Source: Phallus indusiatus (lineage: Eukaryota; Basidiomycota; Agaricomycetes; Phallales; Phallaceae). From it: a DNA stretch of 64,000 nucleotides. The stretch covers positions 248,001 through 312,000 of the forward strand of contig JAQFWX010000013.1 in assembly GCA_027605045.1 (NCBI GenBank), read 5' to 3'. Positions 10,961 through 21,456 of this stretch are shown piece after piece. The notes under the pieces were generated by a model. That model worked only from the letters and a program-made list of their open reading frames with translations, had not been told where the DNA came from and ran no database searches. The first letter of the stretch is position 1. Every line of letters starts with the position of its first letter. A program made the translations under genes and the position numbers.

Positions 10961-12995
10961 CTATTCATCCTTCAATCGATCTCCATAGCGAATAATAATG
11001 CGAAGTAAACTAAAAAAAAATAAATTCCGAGGGGCTCAACAAAGTCTGATTGTAGTGACTAAAGAATGTACTCACAATGATCCAATCCAGCCAATAACCG
11101 CCACTCCAGAAAATGTCCATCCCAAGCCAAAATTATTGATACATGGCAGGACAGTTGCGGACACGATACTTGTAAACATATTTTCAAATGCACTGTCAAA
11201 TACGACATTAGGTTACTACTCGTTTTTTTTTCTTTCTGAAAACGAGTTTACTAGTTAATCGCCCTAGTTTCGGCGCTTCGCTCTCTTTGTATATCCAGCA
11301 TGTAGGCGAACGCGGGTACTTGCACGACGGCGATCTGAATAAGGAGCTCAAAAGTAAGAGTGCTAATACGCCGGCATAAATATTATATATGCTAGCTTAC
11401 CCCGAAACAATTGATAAAAAGGCAGGCGAGATTGATTACAAACCCCAACGTTCCGCGAATGTACTCCAAAGCTAATGCTGAGAGCAGAACAGACGGGGGT
11501 AATAATAAAGTCGAGGCGAGGAAAGCTACGTGAAGTCGATCTTCGGGTATCCACGTGCCGCCGTGACGTCGAGCCGACTTTATGAGTGCTCTATCTGATA
11601 GATATCCAGCAATAATTGAGCCAACTTTGAGATTGTTAAGGTGAATGTTTTCTTTTCGAGAAAGAGATAGAAGAGTAGAACTTACAAACCATCCCAATAT
11701 CGGCAGGTAAAAAGCAGAGTCCAATGACGATGGGAGATTCTATTTTGTATCTGTCATTCTGATAATAAAGTGAGATATTATTTATGGCCTACAAACACGT
11801 AAATACGTACGTAGGTAACAGCCAAGGAATCCCACATTGCTGTGAACCGTTCAACCCAGATGTGTGTGTTTACCGGAAAATTGCATACCTTCTCCCGTCA
11901 TAAACGAAAAAGTAGTAGACAATGCCTAATCTCGATTTCAAAAGCCAGACAAGATATCAGCGATTGGAAGCTTACCCAAATACCGACCACCGGCATATTC
12001 AATACGCTTAACGACTTGAATGGATTCGACCAAGCTAGATTTGAGAATTTGATACGATTATTGGACGAAAGTATTCCCTGCGCGTTTTCAATCCCTCTTG
12101 TACCAGGATGGCTTGTTTCGGGAAGAATGATTATCGAGAGGAATAAGCCGAAGCAAGACATGAATGATAAAATGATGTGCATTATTCGCCATGAGGAATA
12201 GGAGATTACGATCCCACTGAGGAACGGTGCGAGGACTACGATAGGATTCTGATAAGCGCTCGAAAATTAAGTACTAGTTGAGCAGAAAGCGACAGAATAA
12301 ATACATACTCCACTCAGAATTCCAACAACCGTTCCTCTGTGCTCCGGTCTGTAGATATCGGATATGATAGCTATGCTTGTACTCGTAATGCTTGAAACGC
12401 CTATAGCTTGTAAAACGCGAGAGAAGAGTAATTCTGGCATCGTTCGGGAGAATGCGACACCTAGACAGCCCAAGCAAACGATGGGTAAAGATATCATGAA
12501 AACAAATTGACGACCATCTAAATAATAATTGAAATCAATAAACACCCCGAGTGTTATTAAGTAGTAGAAACTTGCAGAATGTTGCATAAGATCCCCAGAA
12601 TAGACCTCCTATCGCTTTGACCAAAATATAAACCCCGACAACGCAACTTTGAGAATGCTGGTATGTAAATTTTTGTTGGGGGATATCATCTATGAGTCTT
12701 ACTTGAGCGAGACGACGTCAAGATTCAAATCTCTAGCAATGTTGAGAAATCCAGATCCAAAAGTTCCCCATACGAAAGCTTGTATCACGTAAATCAAATC
12801 AGCAATTTTGAAATTCAACATTATATCCGCGAAATACTCACGTGAAATTAGAGACATCCATAATATAAGAGCGAATATCAGTCGTTTCTCTGATTCCGAA
12901 AACCGGTCATATACATCTATAGTTGCATCGATTTCGTCTCCAGTACTTCTCCGCGTGCCGGTCTCAGCTATGAGTGGGTCGCTTTCTCGAGACAT
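10961..12995 (-). CDS. MFS transporter, DHA1-like (464 aa, 12 exons)
   Basis: Exons (plus coordinates) are 12842-12995, 12703-12778, 12576-12646, 12309-12517, 11976-12248, 11889-11925, 11811-11839, 11686-11758, 11401-11624, 11252-11334, 11076-11192 and 10961-11009; phases close to 464 residues. The protein begins MSRESDPLIAET and has DVYDRFSESEKR before the first helix, YGRQFVFMISLPIVCLG (loop 2-3), MPELLFSRVLQAIGVSS, IIILPETSHPGTRG, RHGGTWIPEDRLH and a basic tail RYGDRLKDE. These are hallmarks of fungal drug/polyamine-type proton antiporters of the major facilitator superfamily in the plasma membrane. The substrate cannot be told. Intron 3 starts with GC rather than GT (12575-12574). The gene appears intact despite its small exons of 29 and 37 bases. 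Confidence 0.85.
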
Positions 12996-13580
12996 TGGGG
13001 AAAGGTAGACTCGGAATGGCGCGCGCTGCCTTCAAGTTTGGCACGACGTACCAAAACCCCTGACAGTGGAAGCGACAACGACGGATCGCCATTGGATGAT
13101 AGCTGAATGGAGAGATTACGTCTGGCATCGATATCCGTGGTATTAGTTCTCCTGTTTTTAATTTCTTGATATGTTAGCTTGAAGCTTCTATACATATGTA
13201 GTTGAATTGCAGCGGCAGAAACCCCTATTGTGACAGCGTCAAACTCGGTACAGCGACAATCGATCACGAAAATTAATTACAATCTCTAATGTTCCATATC
13301 TGTATGTATGGGGTTTATCAATTTCGAATAAGTTTGATTGTATGGATCAGTATCGTTACGTATGATTCCACGAACCAAGTGTGTTAGCGGTGTTAGCCCA
13401 GTACGACATGACCTACGGGAGAATCAAGGCTGTCCGACGTTTTTGGTATATCCTAGTATATCTGAATCGCCCGACATTGTTACGAGCGTGGTATAATTGG
13501 GGTCTCAATATTCAATGTTCTCATCGATTTTAAACGATTTGGTGAGGAGCCTCGGAGAGTTGTGACGTGGCGCGTGACAT
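12996..13580. other. Intergenic, upstream of the MFS gene
   Basis: Short frames occur on both strands (for example 12968-13267 minus) but show no domain, splice pattern or similarity within the window. I see no gene here. Confidence 0.5.
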
Positions 13581-13960
13581 ATTGTTACTTTCGGAAAGCT
13601 AGGCGCCCAATGAAACAACATTCTGGCAAGAATCGCAAGACACGACTCGGTAGTAAAGCTTGCGCAAAATCTTGGTAAGCGGCTGATGTAGCCGCTGCAA
13701 TAGCCGGTCTTAAACGCTGTAACCGAGTGCAGCCGCTGTCAAATAATAGCCGCTTAATTATGTAATTGTAATTTATTCCTTTTTTAGCAGCAGCTTGAAA
13801 AAAGCTCAGCAAGCGAGCTTGATCAGCAGCACCCACTGACGCACAGACACGGCAAAATTTGCCGCCGCGGCTCATTCGGCTTCTACCAGCCAATGAGAGG
13901 CACCTAGACTAATTCGCATAAGCTCTTAGCGTTTATGGTGTAGAAATTAGGCCCGGTTGT

Positions 13961-14032
13961 TGTTCGGTCTGATGGATCAATGGGATTTGTGTGTGTCTGT
14001 GTGATGTATACCCCGGTTCGATTCTGGTGCAT
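13961..14032 (+). repeat. tRNA-like (SINE-type) module
   Basis: It shows a pol III A-box-like stretch (TGATGGATCAATGGGA) and a B-box (CCGGTTCGATTCTGG), followed by a T-run from 14041. It does not fold into a full cloverleaf by eye, so it is called a tRNA-derived repeat head and not a tRNA gene. It faces the module at 14225-14305. Confidence 0.5.
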
Positions 14033-14224
14033 ACCTTACTTTTTTTTTCCCTTCCATCTCCTCTGGAAAATACCAAGTCTTTAGCACAGAATCATCAACC
14101 AAAAAAAAAGGTTGATTTTTTTTAAATTTAATTACAAAAATATGGGGTATACAATGTGCAATATAAAAACTCCCAAAACAACTTCTACAGAAGTTGTTGG
14201 AGACATTTGAAGGAGAAAAAAAAA

Positions 14225-14305
14225 GTGGCATTTCAGAGAATTGAACCCCGGTATCACACAATCTATACATCAAGACATTATCCATTGATCTATCGGACCG
14301 ACAAC
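14225..14305 (-). repeat. tRNA-like (SINE-type) module, convergent with 13961-14032
   Basis: On the minus strand GTCCGATAGATCAATGGATA (A-box region) is followed by CCGGGGTTCAATTCTC (B-box). The spacing matches a tRNA-derived repeat head. Together with 13961-14032 it forms an inward-facing pair inside the fold-back arms. Confidence 0.5.
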
Positions 14306-14612
14306 GGATACGCTTAATTTTTACATCATAGACGGTAGACGTTTATGCGAAATTAGTCTAAATACCTCTCATTGGCTGATAGAAGCCGAATGAGCCGCAG
14401 CGGCAAATTCTGCCGTGTCTGTGCGTCAGTGGGTGCTGCTGATCAAGCTCGCTTGCTGAGCTTTTTTCAAGCTGCTGCTAAAAAAGGAATAAATTACAAT
14501 TACATAATTAAGCGGCTACTATCTGACAGCGGCTACACTCGGCTACAGCGTTTAGCACCGGCTATGTCAGCCGTAACATCAGCCGCTTACCAACACTTTG
14601 CGCAAGCTTTAC

Positions 14613-14928
14613 TACCACACGACTCTGGGCTACGCATGAAGATTAAACTCAACAATTCAATCTAACCTTGCAACCTCAGATCAGTTCCGATGCCAAATCA
14701 ACTCTGCGATCATGCACGTCCGGCTCAAGACGAATTCAGTCCCGAAGCAGTGGGTGATGTGAATATGCACGACGAGCAGATCAGCTGGAGATCATGTTGG
14801 GTTAAATGTAAAGTAAATTTATTAAGCTGGAGTCATACTATATAACTATAAGTCTAGATTATAAAACGGACAATCTATGATACTATTGTACCAATTCAAG
14901 CCCGCCTTTTGACATACACACCACAAAC
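14613..14928. other. Intergenic / 3' region of the next gene
   Basis: No coding signal is seen. It lies downstream of the minus-strand gene ending at 14929 and probably contains that gene's 3' untranslated region. Confidence 0.4.
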
Positions 14929-16532
14929 TCACTCATACTCCCACACGTATTCCAGAGATTTAGAGATAATACGATAACTCCAACTCGCCTTAACATTCTT
15001 AAAAGTAAGATAGTAATAATTTTTGCATTCCTCAATGCGATACACGGAATATCCTTTGCCTAGACATAACGCGAATGGCAAGCTATCGATTCTATCGAGA
15101 GGATACCGTGTTCTATGAGCGGAAAATGATGGTATAGCTGAAGATGTTTGATTATCTTTGGAACCGGCGGAAGCTTTGTTTCTTGCTTCGCGTTTATGAG
15201 GTGTGGAGTCCGTCGCTGTAGTTGGTAATTTGAACGGGGCGGAACATCGGTTGGGCCCGCCTCGGGTTGACGCGAAGGTTGCAGAGAGACTGCAACCGGA
15301 AGAATGATTAGGTGTGGACATTGAAGGAGAAAGCTCTCGTCGGTTTGATTCGACAGGCTTGGTAGCTGATATGGTTGATGATGTAGTGGACATGGATGAT
15401 ACCCTCTTGGCGGATCTGGGGGGCCGTGGCGGTGCAGTGGGGGAGCCTGTGTTAGGTACGGGGCTGGTAGTGGCAGGAGCAGCTTTCTGTGACGAACGTT
15501 TGGCTGGTTTAATAGTCGACGTGGAAGAAAAAGACTCCGTTGACGCCTTCCTCGCTAGGCCCCAGGAAGAAGTTGGCGACGAGGCTGGTGTGATAGAACC
15601 GTGGACAGAAGAATCAGTGTCGGATTCTTCTTCCTCTACAGAATGAACCAAGGTTGTTGTAAAAGTAAAGGGAGACACGGGACGTGACTCAGGTGCAATG
15701 TTGGAGCGTTTGGCTGGGGTAGTTGATTGGACAACCTTTTTGATCTTTGAAGATTTCTGAGAAATTGAACGTCAGCAACATATATAAACAGAATCGCAAC
15801 GTGGAGATAATGTTCTTGTTGACTGGACTTACCGAAGAAACGCTATTATTTCTCTTTCTGGAACCCTTAATTGACTTGCGGTCTTTTCCAAACGCGGAAT
15901 AATAATAATCTTCATAGGGGTCATCTTCACCATCAGCATCTTCATCCGTGTCCTGTTCAATGTCACGATGCCGATTTCGCGCAGAAGCGTCTGTTGCTCT
16001 GCCCTTTCCTTTGTCTTGTTTCTTTGACTTGGTTGGTTCAGGCTCCATGACGATCTCGTCCTCTTTGTTGACGTTCCTCTCATCGCGCGAGAGTGAAACT
16101 GATCGATTTGTTTTTGTTATAAAACTATAAATAATCAGTCAGGACAACGCGTTACAGATCGAGACATAATAACTTACGAAGCATATGGGTTGCTTTCGCG
16201 AAGCGTCGACGCATTGTTCTCTCCGTGAGTATCATAAAAGGGATCTTCTACAACAATATATGGGGCAGGATGTTAGCAAATCAGTCCATCCGCAGCCGAT
16301 AAGAGTATCACTGACCACTTTCACCGGCATCTACACCGTCCCGACTAGGCCCACTTTGCCACTGCAAGCCAATGCTCGGGGGTCCGTCACATGGCGCGTC
16401 CGAGGTCAACACAGGAACGGTGGGAGTAAAAACTGGTACAGGGAGGTTGGAAGGACACGAGAAACTCGCTGAAGATTCTGAAGTGTTGGATTCGTTGCTG
16501 GGATTCAAAAGCTGGCCAGGATGAGCGGACAT
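14929..16532 (-). CDS. Disordered Ser/Pro-rich protein of unknown function (467 aa, 4 exons)
   Basis: Exons are 16319-16532, 16178-16247, 15833-16124 and 14929-15756; phases close to 467 residues. The protein starts MSAHPGQLLNPSNES and is mostly low complexity. It has a basic patch with a run of acidic residues (EQDTDEDADGEDDPYEDYYY), a nuclear-type basic segment (KGSRKRNNS), long Ser/Thr/Pro stretches with PPRPPRSAKR, and a folded-looking C-terminus (LPFALCLGKGYSVYRIEE to SWSYRIISKSLEYVWEYE). No known domain is recognised; a nuclear or scaffolding role is only a guess. Intron 2 (16125-16177) is 53 bases and strikingly like the single intron of the downstream neighbour gene at 17727-18820, suggesting tandem paralogy. 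Confidence 0.6.
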
Positions 16533-17726
16533 GTCGTGATTTGATATACGACGCTTTGGTTTGGGAAAGGAAAAACGGTATAATGCGAGGGTTTGGGAGA
16601 TGTGAAGTATAAAGACATCTTGACTTTTGGCCCGTATATATATGAGATTGGGGACGGGTATGAACTGCAGTCGGACATGACGCGTTCGTGGTCCACGCTC
16701 TACTTGCTATTGAGCGTGTTGACTTTGTCCACAACGGTCTTCGGGTTAGTCTGTCCTTGTCCACCATTCCTTCGTTGATGATCATCTGGGTCCGTTCACA
16801 TGCTCTATTCCGTCGTCCTTTACACAATTTTCGTCACCGAGTAGAATGTTCATCGAATCACGCAGCGGATATTGGACTGGAATGATTCATCGGTACAACT
16901 ACCTTTCTTGTCACTGTCATCTTTTTTAGATTAGAATATGCTTATTCATTCTCAAAAATAACCCTCACCGGTTATCTTCAGAGAACTCAATCAGCTCTCT
17001 TCCGTTTAAGCCGTCTGAACCGTCCTGCTACGCTACGATAGCTTTCTTTGGTTGTGACATACAATTTAACCTCCCATAATGTCGCAGCGAGCCTGAGAAG
17101 AACGGGTCGTGTCAATGGATGATGTCGTGTAATGGAAGAAGGAATGTGAGAGCATTGGATATATAGCTGAGCTGGCTTTCTGGCCCAAGTTAAGCGCTTG
17201 CGCTGACTTGCTTGTTTGTACATATTTGTTCACAATGCGCCATCTTCAAGTTTACACCTTCATTCACCACAAACGTGTTCTAAATACTTACGATCAAGAT
17301 TTGAATGTCTGGCAAAGCTTCGAATTTTGATCCCGTATTATATATATATATGAAGCTATGAAAGGTGCCGGTGAGGATTATTCCTGCTCATGTTCCGCGT
17401 ATCAAGTGCTCAAGTATTTTTTCAGATCGATGAAAACTCCCCACTCGCCACAATATATAACCAGTCCCAAACCTTGAATTCAAAAACTATGATCTCAAAC
17501 CAACTTCGAACTCGGTGACTGCAAATTTCCCTCGGATGACTGTAGACAAACATCAACTCTCACAAACGAAGTTCTTAGTTGATCGCCAGCCATACCGCAA
17601 TCATCTAGATAGGGATTATAAATTCTCAAAATCTCAAAACTGAGTTGTAAATGTGAACCGAGGTTAAAATATTTATTATCATTATTACACTGAAACAGAA
17701 CGAAAATAGGCAATACATCTCTCAAA
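16533..17726. other. Intergenic between the two tandem genes
   Basis: Overlapping short frames on both strands (for example 16987-17223 minus) have no supporting features. It holds the promoter of the 16532 gene and the 3' region of the 17727 gene. A short AT microsatellite lies at 17338-17350. Confidence 0.4.
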
Positions 17727-18820
17727 TTACATATCATCGGCGAACATTCTGGTTAACTCTCCGTTTGCATCCCGCAAAACCATATCGAAGTCGCCGTAGG
17801 GGGATTCCTCAATGTCATCCAATGTGTATCCTTCAGGTGGAATGATGAAAGCGGTCGCGTTCTCAACGCTTACACGACATCCCGATGGCGATGTAAATTC
17901 AAAATGCAAGCAACATTCAACGCCCCAGTGCTCCGAGCTGGTGCGCTTTACTATGACCGGATCGCGAGCTCGGAACCGGGGTTCGAGAGCTGAAGGGGGG
18001 TTGGGTACTAGAAGCTCGGAGGGTATTTGCTCTCGCTGAGGAATCGGCGGGGATAAACGAGGAGCACGAGAAGGCGCGAGTTTGTCGCCGGTCACTACTT
18101 TCGCCTGATTTCCAGCTGAACGCGCACCGACGGGATCTTCGTTGAAATGTCTAAGATCAGATCCTTGCGCGCCTTTGCCAAATACTTCATAAAATTGCAA
18201 GGCCCTGGCCACCTCTTCATCGCTGTAAACACGAACCGGTGAACGCTTATCGAAATCCTCCCGAGTATGAGATGAAGGTATGGAATCATGAACGTGGCCG
18301 CTTCTACCCTCTTCAGCAGGGCGATTCGGAAGTGTCGGAGCGGTCAAGGCAATTGGCCTTCCTTTGTTTTTGTCAGAAACCTTGTCGACGTCATGATGGC
18401 GGAGCGGTTGTTCCTTTGTTTTAAAGGATGAAAGGGACGATTGAGCTGGTAGTACAAGGGAACGCGGTGTATAAAATTGGTCCGGGATAGGTCTGGTTGT
18501 CGTTGAAAAGTTTCCCCTTCTTCGCTTTGGAATCTGGTATGAAGATTCATCATTCTCTTCCGCATCGTCCCGCTCGTCTCTCAAGAATAAACCTGGCTCA
18601 TTTTTCGATGATTGTGAAAAGCTATTGAAAATCAGTCAGGACAAAGCGCTCTTCCATGAGGCAATATGACTTACACCGTCTGCGGCCTCATAGTTCGCGA
18701 ACTTGGAATTGCAGAAGAATGCAGAGCAGTCAAACTTGGAGCAGACAAGGCAGGATCTGCATGGCCTGTCAAGGGGGAAGAGACTTTGGGTTTGTTATGA
18801 TTTAGTATGACGAAAGGCAT
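17727..18820 (-). CDS. Disordered protein of unknown function, likely tandem paralogue (346 aa, 2 exons)
   Basis: Exon 1 is 18675-18820 (start MPFVILNHNKPK; an in-frame upstream ATG at 18880 would add 20 residues) and exon 2 is 17727-18621, giving 346 residues. The protein has an acidic/basic N-terminal part (LRDERDDAEENDESS then PKRRRGN), a Pro-rich middle (PSRAPRLSPPIPQREQIPSE), and an ordered-looking C-terminus (VIVKRTSSEHWGVECCLHFE to DFDMVLRDANGELTRMFADD). No domain is recognised. Its 53-base intron shares a GTAAGT..TGTCCTGACTGATT..TAG core with intron 2 of the 14929-16532 gene, and the exon just after it has LRDERDD against SRDERNVN there. The rest of the two proteins differs. Confidence 0.6.
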
Positions 18821-18880
18821 AATAATGTGAATTTGATGTGAACACTGGGAAATAGGGTGTAGGGCGAAGGGGGCAGTCAA

Positions 18881-20100
18881 AGGGGAAAAAACAAAGAAAC
18901 AAGGGGTTCTTGTCGTTGTTGTTGATTGACCTCCTCTGACTTCCTGTGCTTATATATAAAATGCTTCGGGCTTATGGACATTGGACAAGAAACGTACAGA
19001 TGCGGGCTGTTCACTGTATATATGTCGGTCCCGGACACGTTTTAATAATATCGTCGGGACAACATTGACGTGTCCTCATTCCTCAATTTCGTATGCGTCC
19101 ATTGTCCTTGTAATTGTCGTCGTCACTAACGTTCAAATCAGGGACGGATTTTCAATCCCCCCGTGTTAATTTTGAACATTGCCACACGCTCGATTCTTCC
19201 ACCTTGGTAGCACTCATAAGGACATCCTTCTAGATCAATATAGAAACCCGAATCCATTAAGCCGATAACTTGATTGTCAATCAAATATATACATCACTAC
19301 AGCTGAGGCTGAAAGCGACTTTGTTCTAAAAAACAAGCGCGGACTTATCCTTGAGAGACACGGTCCTTTTACTACTCTTACCGACCTCTGAAAGTCGAAA
19401 GTCATCGTTGGCACCCTGCGGTACGCAACTTACAGATAATCCTCGTAGAACTTGGATAAAGGGTACCGCACCGAGCCTGCATCATTTATGAATATACCAA
19501 AATAAACGCAATAAAAATGTAAGTGCATAGGCTAAAAAGCCTTTGCTCTAAAGGCTTATAAACACTTAAATCGGGTGTCACTTCAGCTGCGTAAATTCTA
19601 GTGGAAAAAGAGTCAACTCTCAGGCTCCTGATATCTGTGACTTCAAAGGGTGTTGATAAAACTAATGCCAGTGAAAGCCCGCCTCTTTTTACACTTCTCT
19701 GTACATAACGCCACCCAAACTCGAGTCTCGATGGACACATACGTTTAATTCATGAACATAACCTTGTGGAATTGCGAGTGCGTGAGTGCCATCCTGAGCC
19801 TGACTTGAAAGGTGTCAATGTATGCATTCACTGATGCTAAGTACTAAGTGCTGCTTCCTATCATGTATGCATAGTATATATGCCAGCATAAGACCGAAAT
19901 AGCCAATTTCTAGCAAGAGACACACACATTCATGAGAATTACATAGTCACGAAGCTGTTGACAGATAGCGCCGGTTCACAGTGACAGCGGGAGCCGATCG
20001 TGATATAAACTCAACGAGTCCACTTAAATCCGAAAACTCTTTTCTTCATCGACCTTATATCTTCATTTTATATCTTTAATTTATACCTGCTATCTGCTAT
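18881..20100. other. Gene-poor region with repeat fragments
   Basis: The segment 19655-19740 resembles 44460-44530 (shared GCCCGCCTCTTT and GTACATAAC[TG]CCACCC). From about 19925 the sequence becomes the upstream part of the repeated pseudogene at 20102-20982. A minus-strand frame at 19486-19740 overlaps the repeat and has no recognisable domain. Confidence 0.45.
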
Positions 20101-20982
20101 CATGCCTAATCGTGCTGCTTCTTCGAGCCCTGAAGCACAAACACCACAGCCCTAAAGCTCAGCTAAACGAAGAAAACACGAGTCGAAAGAAAAGAGCCCA
20201 CTGATGTCTTTACCTCATCCATTCAGTGATGTATGTGAACGATATATCATCTGTACAATTTACCTATTATGCTAATCGCAGCCTTGATCTTCCAACCTGA
20301 AGCCGTCGAAAAAACAAATAATCAGCCGGAATCCGACAGACCCTACTCATGAGTTGCGACTGCCAAGAATATGCTGCGTTACGCTTCCGGAAACAGATAT
20401 GAGTATCCTACATTTATAACGTCTTCGGTCAATTACAAGAAAAACTGTCCGACTGGGAAGAGATCGTGGTTCTTTCAAGCCCCGTGATAACAAGGATAAG
20501 AAACGGCGCAATAAAAAAAAGCACACAGATCTTAGACTTTCCCGTGACTCGATTGAATGGTCAATATCCAAGGGAGGAAAAAAGACGGCTTTTAAGGATT
20601 GAGGCCAAACCCTTGGATCTTTCATCTTTTAGAGACGGTTATGCACGAAGTCCCGGGGGTCGATGATGAATCTTTCCCAGAGCACACGATTCAACGATAT
20701 TCACCGAATGGGAACCGATGGCTGACAATATACAGTGTCGGGCCATATTTCACCTCGCGCCTGAACATGATTGTAGGTCCAGCCGACAGAGACTACATAG
20801 ATAGGAGACCAAATCCTCCAGAGATTCACAGCGCCGGTTCCGCGATGACAACCAATTGGCTCCTGTCTTACCTATTCCCAAACCATCCACGTCTCAAATG
20901 GCCATCCTTCAAGACGAAGGCGACCAACAAGAGTCTGGAGAGGGGGGGAAGAGAAGAGAAGGAAAGGAGAGGGTTCGAGTAA
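19940..20982 (+). pseudogene. Decayed gene of unknown family, copy 1
   Basis: It starts ATGCCTAATCGTGCTGC (20102) and reads MPNRAASSSPEAQTPQP before an in-frame stop, then SSAKRRKHESKEKSP and a GTATGT intron. The continuing exon is interrupted by several stops and frameshifts. Later blocks are clearly protein-like: STQILDFPVTRLNGQYPREE, then EAKPLDLSSF, HEVPGVDDESFPEHTIQRYS and TSRLNMIVGPADRDYIDRRP. A second copy with different lesions lies at 45240-46071. Independent stops in both copies point to pseudogenes. The ILDF..EAK spacing recalls PD-(D/E)xK nucleases, but this is a weak inference. Confidence 0.6.
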
Positions 20983-21456
20983 GGGGAACGTACCTTTGAC
21001 CTTAAGAGACATACCCATTCCCCAAGTGGGAAAGATTGTAAAAGTGGACGGTGACTTCATTACATAACATAGATGCTGTTGCGCATTCGTTTTCATTCTT
21101 TTTTCAATGTTACTGATAGTAGCACTGGCGAGTCTCGGACATTCATTTCGGGTTCATGTACATGAGGACAAAATCTCGTTCTCTTGAATATACATATTAA
21201 CTCAGCTGTAAATAAAGTTTAATTTTTCCCGTTTAGCTTCGTTTAGTTTCGCTTCAGATCAGAACCACTGTTAAAATCTGCACCTGTCTTTTTCTCACTG
21301 AGTGTCTTCCTTTCCCCGGCACCCCTTAACGTCTTCTGTATGTTGTAAATCTGTAAGTCCCTGGGGGTGTTGCCCTATGTGCGGGGACTTTAACGTGCGG
21401 AGATGGCAGGATCTCGTCATTTCGTACGCGCGCTCGCTCGCTCTTCCAAACGACTT
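20983..21456. other. Intergenic / 3' flank of F-box copy 2
   Basis: No supported gene is seen. It ends at the stop codon of the minus-strand F-box gene. Confidence 0.4.

Larger units (their letters stand above)
13653..14612. mobile_element. Fold-back element with about 270-bp inverted arms
   Basis: Bases about 13653-13925 and 14342-14612 are inverted copies at high identity; both arms can be read as the same about 75-residue frame containing SRGGKFCRVCASVGAADQAR or its near-identical counterpart. The outer ends share GCGCAAGCTTTACTACC and the inner ends TATGCGAA(A)TTAGTCTA. The spacer holds two convergent tRNA-like modules. No transposase is present. I infer a non-autonomous fold-back or MITE-like element; the shared open frame in the arms may be chance preserved by recent copying. 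Confidence 0.65.

Noticed and set aside
12968..13267. Minus-strand frame as an extra 5' exon of the MFS gene
   Set aside because: The MFS protein starts normally at 12995 with a family-typical cytosolic N-terminus; the frame gives no conserved extension.
13961..14032. Genuine tRNA gene
   Set aside because: A- and B-box-like stretches are present but acceptor and anticodon stems do not pair by eye; it occurs in a repeated convergent pair, so a tRNA-derived repeat is more likely.
16387..16827. 146-residue minus-strand frame overlapping exon 1 of the 14929-16532 gene
   Set aside because: It overlaps a better-supported exon in another frame and has no protein-like motif.
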